From DATKYQ01 sp035528415 (lineage in GTDB: Bacteria; Myxococcota; B64-G9): 64,000 bases of DNA. Positions within the stretch are counted from its first letter, which is position 1, and each line of letters opens with the position of its first letter. Shown one piece after another: positions 8,333 to 18,042 of this stretch. The stretch is from contig DATKYQ010000022.1 of assembly GCA_035528415.1 (NCBI GenBank), forward strand, positions 62,001 to 126,000. The letters are read 5' to 3'. The position numbers were made by a program, and so were the translations under genes. The notes under the pieces are model-generated. The model had not been told where the DNA came from, did no database searches, and saw only the letters and a program-made list of their open reading frames with translations.

Positions 8333-10306
8333 GTGATAAAGATAATTTCATACATAGCTTCTCTCTTGCCCGTCTTGCTCGTGCCCTGCCTGCAGGTAAA
8401 ACTTGGGCACAACCCGGATACGGTTCTCTTCATACGCGGACAGCAACAATTCTACGCGGGCCGCCTGACCGAGGCTCGCAAGACCTTTGCGGAACTCGCC
8501 CGTCGTTTTCCCGAAAGTATACACCATGCCCTGGCCGTCTTCCGCGAGGCCGACTGCGCCTGGGAGATGGGCGACACCGACGAAGCACTGCGCGCTTACA
8601 AGGCTGCCCAAAAGCTGGCGCCTGATCCGCGTGTCGATCCGGCGGTCGGCATGGGCCACCTCGTCGATTACCAACTGGCGCACAACGAACACTGGTATGC
8701 CCGTAGCGCCTTCGTCGAGCTGCGCACCCGTTTCCCGACCCACCCGCTTGCAGCCTCTCCGCCGGCAGGCCTTGCAGAGCCGGTTTTGTCCTGCGACGAG
8801 AGCATGCGGCTTGCCAGCGCACTCAGGAAAGCCCGGCGCTTCGAACAAGCGCTTGCTGTTCTCGACCAGGTTCGCGAGCCAAGACGGCCTACGAGGCTCT
8901 ACCAACTGGCCCACCTGACGGGACGGGTGCTCTTCGAAAAACAGGGTCGCTACCAGGATGCTTACAATCTGCTGCTTGCAGCCCGCGACCACGCGCCTTC
9001 TCCCGCCGCCGCCGAAGAAGACTGGTTCTTCGCCTCGCGCGCGTTGGGACGCCTCGATCGCGACGCCGAGGCGATAGCCAGCCACCTGGCCATGCTGGCG
9101 CGATATCCCCACGGCCGGCACGCCGCCCGGGCCCTTTTCTACGCCGCCTGGCTGCAGGCCAACCGCGGGCACTGCGATCTGGCCCGGCCGTTGTTTATGC
9201 GGCTGATGGCGGAGTATCCCGCAAGCCGCTGGGTGCCGGAGGGTCGCTGGTTCCAGGCCCTGTGTCAGATCAGGAAGAAACACTGGAAAGACGCCTTGGC
9301 CGCCCTGGCGGCGGAGCGCAGGCGCCCCGAGCCCGAACGCGGAGGCAGAGCGCTTTACTGGACGGGCGTCGCCCAGCGGGAGTTAGGTAACAAGACCAGC
9401 GCGTACGCCGCATGGAAGGCAACCATTAGCCGCTTCCCGCTCAGCTGGTACTCGCTGCTGGCCAGGGCGCGCCTGGCAGATGCGGCGCCGCCCATCCGGC
9501 ATCTTTTAAAGCCGCAGCGTCCTAAGCCGGTCGCCGATAAACTGCTCGTGCGAGCTGCCGAGCTTGCCCGGGCCGGGCTGGGAGCGCTGGCTTCTTTACT
9601 CCTCAGACAAAATGAGCGTCCATTCCTTGCGCGCCACCCGGGCGATCGCGGCCTGGCCGCGTTGCTTGCCGCCTATCGCGCGGCGGGCGACTTCAATCGA
9701 CCCTGGTTGCTTGTGCTCAGAAAGAGACTCGCTTACCTGCGGCACCCGCCATCTGTAAAAACGCGCCTCTTCTGGGATCACGCCTACCCGGCTTGCGAAC
9801 GGGAAACCATCGAGAAACACTCGCAGCGCGGCATCAGCTTCACCCTCTTCCTGCAGGCCATCATGCGCACCGAGAGCGGATTCGATCCCCAGGCCCTCAG
9901 CACGGCCAATGCGCGCGGCTTATTACAACTGATACCGCAGACGGCCCGGGAGGCCGCCCGGGCAGTGAATCTTGACTTTGACGAAGAGCGCCTCTTCGAA
10001 CCCGGTTACAACATCCGCCTGGCCGCCTGGGCCATCGGCCGTCTCTACGAGCGCTTCGCCGGACAGTGGCCGCTGGCGGCGGGCGCTTACAACGGCGGTG
10101 AAGATGCCATCACAAAATGGTACCGCCAAAACGGACGCCTGCCTCTCGATCTGTTCGTAGAGCTGGCCCCCTGGACCGAAACCCGTCGTTACATGAAAAG
10201 AGTAACAACGGCCTTCGCCAGGTACTCTTTCCTGGAGGGCCGGCAGATTCCCCACCTGTCACTACGGTTGGACCCCGCCTGCGTCGAAGCAAGTCCCGGG
10301 CACTAG
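8333..10306 (+). CDS. Slt70-like lytic transglycosylase with TPR/helical N-domain
   Basis: A 657-residue periplasmic protein. A short hydrophobic N-terminus is followed by TPR-like helical repeats (~25-460) in which FAELARRFPES and LMAEYPASRW recur. The C-terminal ~170 residues are a lysozyme-like SLT domain: IMRTESGFDPQALS (catalytic Glu near 514), ARGLLQLIPQTA and AAGAYNGGEDA. Slt enzymes cleave the MurNAc-GlcNAc bond to give 1,6-anhydro-muropeptides during cell-wall turnover. The architecture matches soluble Slt70, in which a ring of helices surrounds the catalytic domain. Its stop overlaps the stop of the convergent dehydrogenase by 4 nt (CTAG at 10303-10306). Confidence 0.92.
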   Translation: MIKIISYIASLLPVLLVPCLQVKLGHNPDTVLFIRGQQQFYAGRLTEARKTFAELARRFPESIHHALAVFREADCAWEMGDTDEALRAYKAAQKLAPDPRVDPAVGMGHLVDYQLAHNEHWYARSAFVELRTRFPTHPLAASPPAGLAEPVLSCDESMRLASALRKARRFEQALAVLDQVREPRRPTRLYQLAHLTGRVLFEKQGRYQDAYNLLLAARDHAPSPAAAEEDWFFASRALGRLDRDAEAIASHLAMLARYPHGRHAARALFYAAWLQANRGHCDLARPLFMRLMAEYPASRWVPEGRWFQALCQIRKKHWKDALAALAAERRRPEPERGGRALYWTGVAQRELGNKTSAYAAWKATISRFPLSWYSLLARARLADAAPPIRHLLKPQRPKPVADKLLVRAAELARAGLGALASLLLRQNERPFLARHPGDRGLAALLAAYRAAGDFNRPWLLVLRKRLAYLRHPPSVKTRLFWDHAYPACERETIEKHSQRGISFTLFLQAIMRTESGFDPQALSTANARGLLQLIPQTAREAARAVNLDFDEERLFEPGYNIRLAAWAIGRLYERFAGQWPLAAGAYNGGEDAITKWYRQNGRLPLDLFVELAPWTETRRYMKRVTTAFARYSFLEGRQIPHLSLRLDPACVEASPGH

Positions 10307-11460
10307 ATGCACTTGATGTACATCTTCTCAATGTCTTCCCTGGACCACTCGCCCGGGCAACTCTTGAAGTGCTTTTTCCCATGTGCCAGGCGCGAGTACT
10401 TCTCGATGTCCTTCTCTTGCATGCCATACGCGCCCAGGCTCGGCGCCACCCCGAGCGACTCAATGAAAGCGCGCAACGTCTCCGCCGCGTCTTCGCCTCC
10501 CAGTAGGTTGCCGATATAGCTCGTGCGTTCGGGTTCCAACTCTTTCATGCGCTCGAGAAAAGCGGGCAGCAGCAGCGCCGTCACCCGGCCGTGGGCTACG
10601 CCGCAGCCGACCGTGACTGGGTAGCCCATGGCATGGGGTGCCAAAGTGCCGGTGTTTGCAATGGCCATCCCGGCCATGGCCGCGGCAAGTTGCATTTCCT
10701 CGCGGGCGGCGATGTTGCCGGGTTGTTCTTTTACCAGCGGCAGGTTGTCCCGCACACGGCGGATGGCGTAGCCGACCATGACATCGGTCCAGGCCGAGCG
10801 CCTGAGCGAAAAGACCGCCTCAATCGCATGGCTGAGGGCGTCCAGACCGGTGTTCAGCGTGACGTTTTCGGGCATGGAAAGCGTCAAGGACGGATCAAGA
10901 AAAGCCAGGCGCGGAAACAGATCGACAAGCCCGATGCCGAACTTGTCGCCGGCCTGCACGTCAGTCACCACTGCGTACTGAGTTACCTCGGAACCGGTCC
11001 CCGAAGTTGTCGGGATCGCCACTACCGGCAGGGGTGGGTTTTCGGGACGCAGTTGGCCGAAGAAGTGCCGCGTGTCTCCCTGGTTGACAGTCATCAGGGC
11101 GATGGCCTTGGCCGCGTCCAGCGAACTGCCGCCGCCCACACCGAGAACCCAGCGCGACCGGCTAGAGCGGGCCAATTCGGCGCCGTCCTGGATGGTTTCG
11201 ATGGTCGGGTTTGGCTCCACTTGGTCGAAGAGGGTGGTCTCGATCTTGGCGCCCTGCAACAGCTGGCTCACCCGATCAAGCAGTCCGGATAGGCGCGCCG
11301 AGCGTCGCCCCGCGACCACCAGGCAGGTACGAGGCAATCCGGACACCTCGTCAGCCAGGCGATCGACACAACCCTGCCCCCCAAGAACACGAGTCGGCAC
11401 ATGATACGAGAACAAATCCAATCCGGCAGTCTTCCGCCCCCCCCGGCGTGATGTCTCCAT
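10303..11460 (-). CDS. Iron-containing (group III) alcohol dehydrogenase
   Basis: A 385-residue protein of the Fe-ADH superfamily: a Rossmann-like N-domain with GVGGGSSLDAAKA (nucleotide binding) and IPTTSGTGSEVT, then an all-helical metal domain with GLDALSHAIEAV, APHAMGYPV and GVAHG supplying Asp/His ligands. The family uses NAD(P)H to interconvert alcohols with aldehydes or ketones; the substrate is not evident. Two starts are possible: a TTG at 11487 that overlaps the upstream TPR gene's stop, and the ATG at 11460 used here. Neither has a clear ribosome binding site. A G8 run lies at codons 5-8. Same strand as, and directly downstream of, the TPR gene. Confidence 0.88.
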   Translation of the reverse strand: METSRRGGRKTAGLDLFSYHVPTRVLGGQGCVDRLADEVSGLPRTCLVVAGRRSARLSGLLDRVSQLLQGAKIETTLFDQVEPNPTIETIQDGAELARSSRSRWVLGVGGGSSLDAAKAIALMTVNQGDTRHFFGQLRPENPPLPVVAIPTTSGTGSEVTQYAVVTDVQAGDKFGIGLVDLFPRLAFLDPSLTLSMPENVTLNTGLDALSHAIEAVFSLRRSAWTDVMVGYAIRRVRDNLPLVKEQPGNIAAREEMQLAAAMAGMAIANTGTLAPHAMGYPVTVGCGVAHGRVTALLLPAFLERMKELEPERTSYIGNLLGGEDAAETLRAFIESLGVAPSLGAYGMQEKDIEKYSRLAHGKKHFKSCPGEWSREDIEKMYIKCI

Positions 11461-11483
11461 GATATTGGGGAGATCACAAAATA

Positions 11484-12509
11484 TCAAGGTTGCTTTTTCT
11501 CTTGTCCCTTATGCTCATCGCCGGCTTCCGGAGGCGACTCTTGCTCCGGCTCCGGTTCCGGCTCGCAAACTTTCTTGAACTGGTCGAGTACCACCTGGGC
11601 ACTCTTGACGCCCAGCTCGTGCGAACGATCCAGGTGAACCTTGGCCTCGCCGCACAACCCCAGGGTTACCAGGATCACGGCCAGGTTGTGATGGGCCTGG
11701 GGAAATTTCTCGCGCAGGCGAACTGCAGCATCATAGGCCCGGGCCGCTTCTTCGTAAGCCTCCGCCTTGGTGTAGGCCAGGCCGAGATTGTACCAGGCCG
11801 TGGCATTGGCTGGTTCGAGGCGAGTGGCCTGCCGCAGTTGCTCGACGGCCTCATCGGTTCTGCCGGCGTTTGCCAGAAACAGGCCCACGTTGCTGCGCAC
11901 ATTGGCATCTTCCGGGCGCAGCTTTACGGCCTCGAGGCCGGCCGCTATGGCGTCGTCCTGTCGCCCCAGCCGCGCCAGGGTCAAAGAGAGCTGGGCCTGG
12001 GCCTGGGCCGACTTGGGATCGGCCGTGATGGCGTCACGCAGGATCTTCTCTGCATTTTCCTTCTGACCGAGCTTCCTGAGCACCACACCCATGGCGATCA
12101 TTGTCTCCGCCCGCCCCGGCAACAGTTGCAACGACTGGCGATAGGCCGCGGCGGCCCCGTTCTTGTCTTGCCTCTTTTCCAACGCCTGGCCGAGGTGAAA
12201 AAAAACCAACCCGTCTTTGGGCTTGAGCTGACATGACTTGCGCAGGTGAGCGCTGCCCTCCGGCAACTTGCCCTCAACACACAAGAGCCAGCCGAGCTGG
12301 CCCTCTACCTCTCCGTCTCCGGGATGCATGCGTAAACTCTTGCGGCAGGCGGCAATGCGCGCCCGGCCGGAATCAGCAAGGCAGGCATTACGTATCGCGC
12401 TGGCGCCCTCGCTTGGACCTTCGGGTTCCTCTTTGCGGGTCTCGATGCTCCCGCAGTTCTGAAAGCAAACCGCGGCCATGGCCAGCAGGGGCAGCAGCTG
12501 TCTATGCAT
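11484..12509 (-). CDS. TPR-repeat lipoprotein
   Basis: A 341-residue protein with a signal peptide ending near VCFQNCGS, a weak lipobox that makes it a likely lipoprotein. It carries about seven consecutive TPR units (~60-300; e.g. AWYNLGLAYTKAEAYEEAARAY) and a Glu/Pro-rich, charged tail. AAGGAGGA sits 6 nt before the ATG, so the start is secure. TPR lipoproteins act as scaffolds for protein complexes at the inner face of the outer membrane. It lies upstream of the alcohol dehydrogenase on the same strand, with no evident functional link. Confidence 0.82.
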   Translation of the reverse strand: MHRQLLPLLAMAAVCFQNCGSIETRKEEPEGPSEGASAIRNACLADSGRARIAACRKSLRMHPGDGEVEGQLGWLLCVEGKLPEGSAHLRKSCQLKPKDGLVFFHLGQALEKRQDKNGAAAAYRQSLQLLPGRAETMIAMGVVLRKLGQKENAEKILRDAITADPKSAQAQAQLSLTLARLGRQDDAIAAGLEAVKLRPEDANVRSNVGLFLANAGRTDEAVEQLRQATRLEPANATAWYNLGLAYTKAEAYEEAARAYDAAVRLREKFPQAHHNLAVILVTLGLCGEAKVHLDRSHELGVKSAQVVLDQFKKVCEPEPEPEQESPPEAGDEHKGQEKKQP

Positions 12510-12588
12510 GAAGTCCTCCTTCTTATCGTACCCGTAAATAAATAGGTTATGCGAAACAAGAAGTCAATGTTGGTCTATGGCCGCTTCC

Positions 12589-12617
12589 TTGACCTGCTGG
12601 CTGGCGCGTCTTATCCT
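12589..12617 (+). promoter_or_regulatory. Candidate sigma70-like promoter before the Ig/barrel gene
   Basis: TTGACC (12589-12594) and TATCCT (12612-12617) are separated by exactly 17 nt and lie ~57 nt upstream of the ATG at 12674. It faces the run of plus-strand genes that reaches 19779. Confidence 0.45.
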
Positions 12618-12673
12618 GTCAGGGTTATACATCGGTGTTTAACCGCTGCAACAATTGGGTAAATGATTTGCAC

Positions 12674-14704
12674 ATGAGACTCGATGCCTTCTCTTTTCTC
12701 TTCATTATGGCCGTGGCCGGGCTGCCGGGGCCCGGGCTGGCCGGTGAAGGCACACCCGCGCCGGTCGAAGTACGTCTCGATCCATCCCAGGCGCTGCTCG
12801 TGCCGGACGGCAAGGTTGATATTGCAATCCGGGTGACTGACAAAAAGGGCCAGGCCGTGGAGGGAGCGCTTCCCGTGCTGGCGGCCTCCTCCGGCAAGCT
12901 TGGAAAAATCGAGAATCTCGGTGGCGGCAAATACCGGGCCGTCTACTTCATGCCCCGGCACCGGCATCCACAGGTGGTGATCGTGGCCGCCAAGTTGCCC
13001 GGCGCGCCTCCCGGCTTCGCCATTCTGCGCCTGCGGGCCAAGACGGTCCTACCGATCAATACCAACAAGCCGAACGTCATGGTCACGCTGACTATCGGCA
13101 GTCGCGCCTACGGCCCGGTGAGAACCGACCACCGCGGTCGAGTCAGCATCCCGGTCGAGGTTGCCCCTGGGGAATCCACAGCCCAGGCAGTGGCGCTCGA
13201 CGAGTTCGGCAACAGCACCCGGCGCAGCGTCTCCATCCCCGTACCGGCCTACCGCCGCCTGCTGGCCTTTGCCGACAGAAGTTGGCTGGCCGCCGACGGG
13301 CGAGACGGCTGTTTCGTGTTCGTGATCATGGTGAATCCCGACGGCTCGCTGGTTCGCGATCCGGCCCTGATGGCCAAAAAGACCGGGGGCCGGCTCTCGG
13401 CGGCAAAGAGCATCGGGCCCGGGCTGTATCGCTTCAGATACACGGCGCCTGCCGGCCTGACATCGAAGCGCACCCGACTGACGATCATTGACAAGCGCGA
13501 ACCGAAAATCAATCGCCAGCTTTTCGTCTTCGAGCTTTGTGCCGGAAAACCAGAGCAGATCGCGCTCAGGGCTGTACCGGACACGCTGACGGCCGATGGC
13601 CATAGCACGAGCACGATCACCGCGCGCGTCGTCGATCACGCCGGTAACCCCCTGAGCGGCACGCCTGCGCACATATCGTGTGAAACGGGCACGGTCACCG
13701 GCTTCGAAGACGCAGGTGAAGGCGTCTATCGAGCGATCTTCAGCGCGCCGACATACACCGCCGGCCCTACCGGTTGCACGGCGGTGATAGACATGGGCCC
13801 GGAAAAACCTCTGACTAAAAAAATAATCCTGCACCTACTGCCGCCACGGCCCGCCGTCATAGAGGTCGAGGCCGGCAGCTTCGAGATGCTTGCCGACGGT
13901 GAGAGCCAATCGACTGTTCGCTTGTTGGCAAAAGACAAAGTCGGCAACCCGCTGACCGGGGTGGGCATCGAGGCTCACGCGAGCATCGGAAGCGTCAGCC
14001 GGGTTCTCGACGACGGGCAGGGTCGCTACCATGCGATCTTCACGGCGCCGCGCGGCAAGAAAAGCAAGAAAGTGCGCATCGACTTTCGCGCAGGCAGTCA
14101 GCCGCAGGCACCTGCGGCCCGCGTAGTAATCACCCTGAGGCCACCGCCCGAACCGGTCTTGCCGCTGCCGGTCGTATCGGTCGGCATCCTTGGCGGCCTG
14201 ACAACCAACTTCGGTCGTTACACAAGCACACTGTTGGCCCTGGACGGCGCGTACAGGCTGCCCTTCGCGGCGGGCATGTTGTATCTGGCTATCGAGGGCA
14301 GCTTTCGTTTCGGCTCTCAGGAAAAACCGTCAGCGGACGGTATAGCTGTCGAGACGGGAGTCGATCTGGCCAGCCTGCACCTGGCGCTGATCTTCAAACC
14401 GTTTCCCAGGGCCCGCTTCTCTCCCCTGGCGGGTATCGGCGGCGGAGCCGAGTTCGTCCAATGGTTCGTAAAACCCGCGGGCGGGTCCCGCGTACAAGGT
14501 CATGCATTGCTGCCCGGCTCGCAGATCTTCGTCGGCTGCGAGCTGCGGCTCGGCGGCGGTGCCTTGTTTGTTCTGCTGCGATACGGTTACGCTTTTCTGG
14601 ACGAGGAAGCCAAAGCCTCCCAGGCCGGTGCGAGCGGAGGCTCGCACCTGAGAGGCAACGTGGCCGGTTTGGATGCCGCTTTCGGCTACCGGCTGTTTTT
14701 CTGA
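12674..14704 (+). CDS. Invasin-like Ig-domain protein with C-terminal outer-membrane barrel
   Basis: The 676-residue protein starts MRLDAFSFLFIMAVAGL, a signal peptide cleaving near LAGEG. Repeated ~95-residue Ig-like units follow, two of them marked by LTADGHSTSTITARVVD and LADGESQSTVRLLAKD, the pattern of bacterial Ig-like (Big_1/invasin) domains. The last ~180 residues, after a Pro-rich linker, alternate polar and aromatic residues (LLVLLRYGYAFL, AAFGYRLFF) and end in Phe-Phe, as in outer-membrane barrels. The ATG at 12674 is preferred over an in-frame GTG at 12635 because only the former starts a signal peptide. The protein probably exposes or stacks Ig domains at the outer membrane; its partner is unknown. 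The next gene follows after 18 nt. Confidence 0.75.
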   Translation: MRLDAFSFLFIMAVAGLPGPGLAGEGTPAPVEVRLDPSQALLVPDGKVDIAIRVTDKKGQAVEGALPVLAASSGKLGKIENLGGGKYRAVYFMPRHRHPQVVIVAAKLPGAPPGFAILRLRAKTVLPINTNKPNVMVTLTIGSRAYGPVRTDHRGRVSIPVEVAPGESTAQAVALDEFGNSTRRSVSIPVPAYRRLLAFADRSWLAADGRDGCFVFVIMVNPDGSLVRDPALMAKKTGGRLSAAKSIGPGLYRFRYTAPAGLTSKRTRLTIIDKREPKINRQLFVFELCAGKPEQIALRAVPDTLTADGHSTSTITARVVDHAGNPLSGTPAHISCETGTVTGFEDAGEGVYRAIFSAPTYTAGPTGCTAVIDMGPEKPLTKKIILHLLPPRPAVIEVEAGSFEMLADGESQSTVRLLAKDKVGNPLTGVGIEAHASIGSVSRVLDDGQGRYHAIFTAPRGKKSKKVRIDFRAGSQPQAPAARVVITLRPPPEPVLPLPVVSVGILGGLTTNFGRYTSTLLALDGAYRLPFAAGMLYLAIEGSFRFGSQEKPSADGIAVETGVDLASLHLALIFKPFPRARFSPLAGIGGGAEFVQWFVKPAGGSRVQGHALLPGSQIFVGCELRLGGGALFVLLRYGYAFLDEEAKASQAGASGGSHLRGNVAGLDAAFGYRLFF

Positions 14705-14722
14705 GGGACGGATGGAGATCCG

Positions 14723-15817
14723 ATGAACGCCAAGTCGCGATTATTTGCAGGGTTTACCATGCTGGCTCTCGTGCTTGGCGGTTGCGCCACACAAGGTGTA
14801 CCCGAACCTTTCTTGCGCCAGGTTTGCCTGACCGAGAATGTTATCGAGTGCATCGATGTCGCCTGGGCCGGAAGCGAACCCGACCTTATGTTTCTGGGAG
14901 AAGGATTCCAGCCGGCCTTCGACGTCGATCTCGGTCAGAGCACCGAGGTGCCCTCTCGGGGTAGTTTCAGCGCATCGATCGACGGGGTGGAGATGGGTGA
15001 GCTGAAACTGGAAGATGCCGAGATCGCGGGCTGGCAGGTGCTTTTCGGAAAGTTGCCCGGGACAATCCCGGTCGGGCGCCACGCCGTCGAGCTACGCACA
15101 CCAGCCGGGCAACAAACAATTTTGGCAAACGCCTTCGGCATCGAGAATCCTCTGCAGCTGACGGCGACCCTGAGCGAGCCGCGTGTTCCGTCAGGCTCAG
15201 GCACGCGCCTGCTCGTCGACATCGAGAACCTTTCACCGGCAGTCGTCTCCGAGATAAAGCTGGAGCTGTCTCGTACCGGCGACGGCAGTTGCAGCTTGCC
15301 CGAGGCGCTTACCCCGTTCGGTCTCGCGGGCGGCCAACAGACGAGTGTGACTTTTAATCTCGTCACCCAGGCCGTGGGCCGGGTCGATATCTTCCTTTCC
15401 GCGCATGCCCTGGCCAACCGGGTGGTGCAGATCGGCACGAGCGAGCCGCTGATAGCCAGGTTTCTTGTGCTCTCCCAGGCCGCGTTGGAGGCCGAAGTCT
15501 CAATAACACCCGGCTCGGCCGGCTTGGGCGAATCGGTCGACCTCGCGGTCCTGGTTACAAACAGCGGGCAAACGCCTGCGCTGGCGGTCGAGCTTCTGGA
15601 TCCCCTGATCGAGGGCAGCGGGGAAGTTGTCTGGAGCGGGGATCTCCCCGCGCTGCTGGACATCCCGGCCGGGGCCAGTCGTTTTTTTCACAGGCAAGGC
15701 CGAGCCACGCGGGCGGGCCCGGTTGGCATCCGCGCCAGTGTCACGGGTAGCGAGGCAATCTCCAACCGACCCCTGGGCTCTGTCACCAGCGAGATTGTCT
15801 GGCTAGATATCATCTAA
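14723..15817 (+). CDS. Lipoprotein with CARDB-like domains
   Basis: A 364-residue predicted lipoprotein with lipobox LGGC at residues ~18-21. It has a Cys-containing N-terminal domain, then two CARDB/DUF11-like beta-sandwich units, marked by RLLVDIENLSPAVVSEIKLEL and DLAVLVTNSGQTPALAVELLD (the latter starts near 272). It begins 18 nt after the Ig/barrel gene, so the pair probably act together in the envelope. Function unknown. Confidence 0.75.
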   Translation: MNAKSRLFAGFTMLALVLGGCATQGVPEPFLRQVCLTENVIECIDVAWAGSEPDLMFLGEGFQPAFDVDLGQSTEVPSRGSFSASIDGVEMGELKLEDAEIAGWQVLFGKLPGTIPVGRHAVELRTPAGQQTILANAFGIENPLQLTATLSEPRVPSGSGTRLLVDIENLSPAVVSEIKLELSRTGDGSCSLPEALTPFGLAGGQQTSVTFNLVTQAVGRVDIFLSAHALANRVVQIGTSEPLIARFLVLSQAALEAEVSITPGSAGLGESVDLAVLVTNSGQTPALAVELLDPLIEGSGEVVWSGDLPALLDIPAGASRFFHRQGRATRAGPVGIRASVTGSEAISNRPLGSVTSEIVWLDII

Positions 15818-15877
15818 GTTTGATCAACGCCCCGGCTTGTGGTTTCATCTTACGAGTCGAATTGGAGGCATCCAGGC

Positions 15878-16549
15878 ATGTGCCCCGACAACACAAGCAA
15901 GAACAGTGGGCCGGCGATTTTAGTGATCGATGACGAGGAGGTGGTCAGGTTTCTTTTCGAGAGCCTGCTGAAGGAAGAAGGTTTCACTCCGCTGCTTGCC
16001 GAGGACGGCCGGCGGGGGGCCGAGCAACTCGAGCGCTACTCTCCCGCCGTCGCCCTGGTCGACAAGAACCTGCCCGACATGTCGGGCCTCGATCTGATCA
16101 ACGAGCAGAAGAAACGTCATCCGGACACTGAGTTCATCATGATCACCGGCTACGCCTCGCTCGATTCGGCGGTCAAGGCCATGGAGATCGGCGCCTTCTC
16201 CTACCTGACCAAGCCCTTCGATAATATGGATGTCGTCATGGACCGCATCCGGGCCGCGCTGGAGGTCAACAACCTGCGAGTCGAAACCTCGCAGCTGCGC
16301 GAGCGGCTCAACGATATCGACGGCAAGGAGAAAAGCGACGCGGCCGTCGGGCAGTTGGAGAGCGCTTCCCCCCTGCTGCTCGACCGGGTGCTGTATACCA
16401 TCTCTTTCCTCGAATCGTTTCTGGACAAGCGCAACAAGGTTCCGACGGCGGCCATCTGGGCCCGGACAGTGGACATGATCGAGGACACGATCCGCATGTT
16501 GCGGGAAGCTATCGAGGGCAAGGCACCCGGCGGGGAGAATTCCAAATGA
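15878..16549 (+). CDS. Response regulator (REC domain plus unique C-terminal helical domain)
   Basis: A 223-residue protein. Residues ~10-130 are a receiver domain with the acidic pair in VIDDEE, phospho-acceptor Asp in ALVDKNLPDMSG, Thr in MITGYAS and Lys in YLTKPFD. The C-terminal ~95 residues are helical (a short coiled coil, then LDRVLYTISFLESFLDKR) with no DNA-binding motif recognised, so output may be by protein contact. The ATG at 15878 has GGAGG nine nt upstream; an in-frame upstream start at 15839 does not. No histidine kinase gene is adjacent. Its stop overlaps the glpK start (ATGA), implying translational coupling. Confidence 0.87.
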   Translation: MCPDNTSKNSGPAILVIDDEEVVRFLFESLLKEEGFTPLLAEDGRRGAEQLERYSPAVALVDKNLPDMSGLDLINEQKKRHPDTEFIMITGYASLDSAVKAMEIGAFSYLTKPFDNMDVVMDRIRAALEVNNLRVETSQLRERLNDIDGKEKSDAAVGQLESASPLLLDRVLYTISFLESFLDKRNKVPTAAIWARTVDMIEDTIRMLREAIEGKAPGGENSK

Positions 16550-18024
16550 GCGAAATGATCCTGGCGATCGACCAGGGAACCACCGGGACAACAGTTGCTG
16601 TCTTCGACGGCGCGGGCCGTATGCAGGCCAAGGTCAACAGGGAGTTTCGGCAGATTTTTCCGCAACCCGGCTGGGTTGAGCACGACCTAGACGACATCTG
16701 GGCCTCGGTCGAGCAAAGCGTTGCGGCGGCCCTTGAAAGCTGCGGCGCCGTGGGCTCGGACATTCGGGCGATCGGTATAACCAACCAGCGCGAAACCACC
16801 GCCGTCTGGGAGCGCCGCGGGGGCCGGCCGACACACAACGCAATCGTTTGGCAGTGCCGGCGCACGACGCCTGTGTGCCGGGAACTCAAGCAGGCCGGCT
16901 ACGAGCCACTATTTCGCGCGCGAACGGGGTTGGTCCTCGATCCCTATTTTTCGGGCACCAAGCTGCGCTGGCTGCTGGACAACGTTGACGGCCTGAGATC
17001 CCGCGCCGGCAAGGGCGAGCTGTGTTTCGGCACCATCGACAGCTTCCTGGTCTACCGCCTGACGGGCAACCAGGTACATGTCACCGACGTCTCCAACGCC
17101 TCACGCACGTTGATGATGAACCTCGAAAACCTGGCCTGGGATGACGAGCTTCTTCAGATCCTGGATGTGCCGCGTGCCATGCTGCCCGAGATCAGGACAT
17201 CGTCGGAGACATACGGCACGACTTGCGGACTTGCCGGATTACCGGACGGCATCCCGGTCAGCGGCATGGCCGGGGACCAGCAGGCCGCGCTGTTCGGCCA
17301 GGCATGTTTCGATCCGGGCCAGGTGAAGTGCACCTACGGCACAGGCGCTTTCGTACTGATGAACACCGGCCAGCGAGCCGTGCACAGCAAACACGGTCTG
17401 CTAACCACCGTGGGTTGGAAGATTGGAGACCGGGTTACCTACGCGCTCGAGGGCAGCGTCTTCATCGCCGGGGCTGCCGTGCAGTGGCTGCGTGACGGCC
17501 TGGGCATCATCAGCGAGTCTTCCCAGGTGGAGCGATTGTCTCGCGAGGTCGAATCGAGCGAGGGAGTCGTCTTCGTGCCCGCGCTGGTAGGGATGGGCGC
17601 ACCTCACTGGAACCCCGAGGCGCGGGGCACAATAAGCGGCATAACCCGCGGCACCAGCGTCGCCCACATCTGCCGAGCCACGATCGAGGGTATCGCCTTC
17701 CAGGCACGGGACGTGATCGAGGCGATGCGCGCCGACACGGCCGACAAGGTGGCACTGATCAGGGTGGACGGAGGAGCGGCGGCCAACGATCTCTTGCTGC
17801 AATTCGAAGCGGACATCCTGGGTGTCGAGATCGACCGGCCGAGGGTTCTCGAGACCACGGCCATGGGCGCAGCTTTTCTTGCGGGCCTGGCGGTCGGGGT
17901 ATGGAAGGACCTGGACGAGATCCGCAGCCAATGGCAAAGTGAGCGCACTTTCACACCGCAAATGAGCGACGAACACAAAGCGGCTCACCTCTCACGCTGG
18001 GAGGCTGCGGTTGCGAAGCTCTGA
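16546..18024 (+). CDS. glpK: Glycerol kinase
   Basis: A 492-residue FGGY-family kinase of full length. It has ILAIDQGTTGTT at the N-terminus (phosphate-binding), the QIFPQPGWVEHD segment, GITNQRETTAVW, GTIDSFLVYRLTG, the actin-fold segment GTGAFVLMNTG and DGGAAANDLLLQFEADIL. It phosphorylates glycerol to sn-glycerol 3-phosphate for lipid synthesis or catabolism. It is coupled to the response-regulator gene by a 4-nt ATGA overlap, an unusual arrangement that suggests joint expression. No glycerol facilitator or GlpD is in the window. Confidence 0.95.
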   Translation: MSEMILAIDQGTTGTTVAVFDGAGRMQAKVNREFRQIFPQPGWVEHDLDDIWASVEQSVAAALESCGAVGSDIRAIGITNQRETTAVWERRGGRPTHNAIVWQCRRTTPVCRELKQAGYEPLFRARTGLVLDPYFSGTKLRWLLDNVDGLRSRAGKGELCFGTIDSFLVYRLTGNQVHVTDVSNASRTLMMNLENLAWDDELLQILDVPRAMLPEIRTSSETYGTTCGLAGLPDGIPVSGMAGDQQAALFGQACFDPGQVKCTYGTGAFVLMNTGQRAVHSKHGLLTTVGWKIGDRVTYALEGSVFIAGAAVQWLRDGLGIISESSQVERLSREVESSEGVVFVPALVGMGAPHWNPEARGTISGITRGTSVAHICRATIEGIAFQARDVIEAMRADTADKVALIRVDGGAAANDLLLQFEADILGVEIDRPRVLETTAMGAAFLAGLAVGVWKDLDEIRSQWQSERTFTPQMSDEHKAAHLSRWEAAVAKL

Positions 18025-18042
18025 GCGCATGGTTTGGTGACA

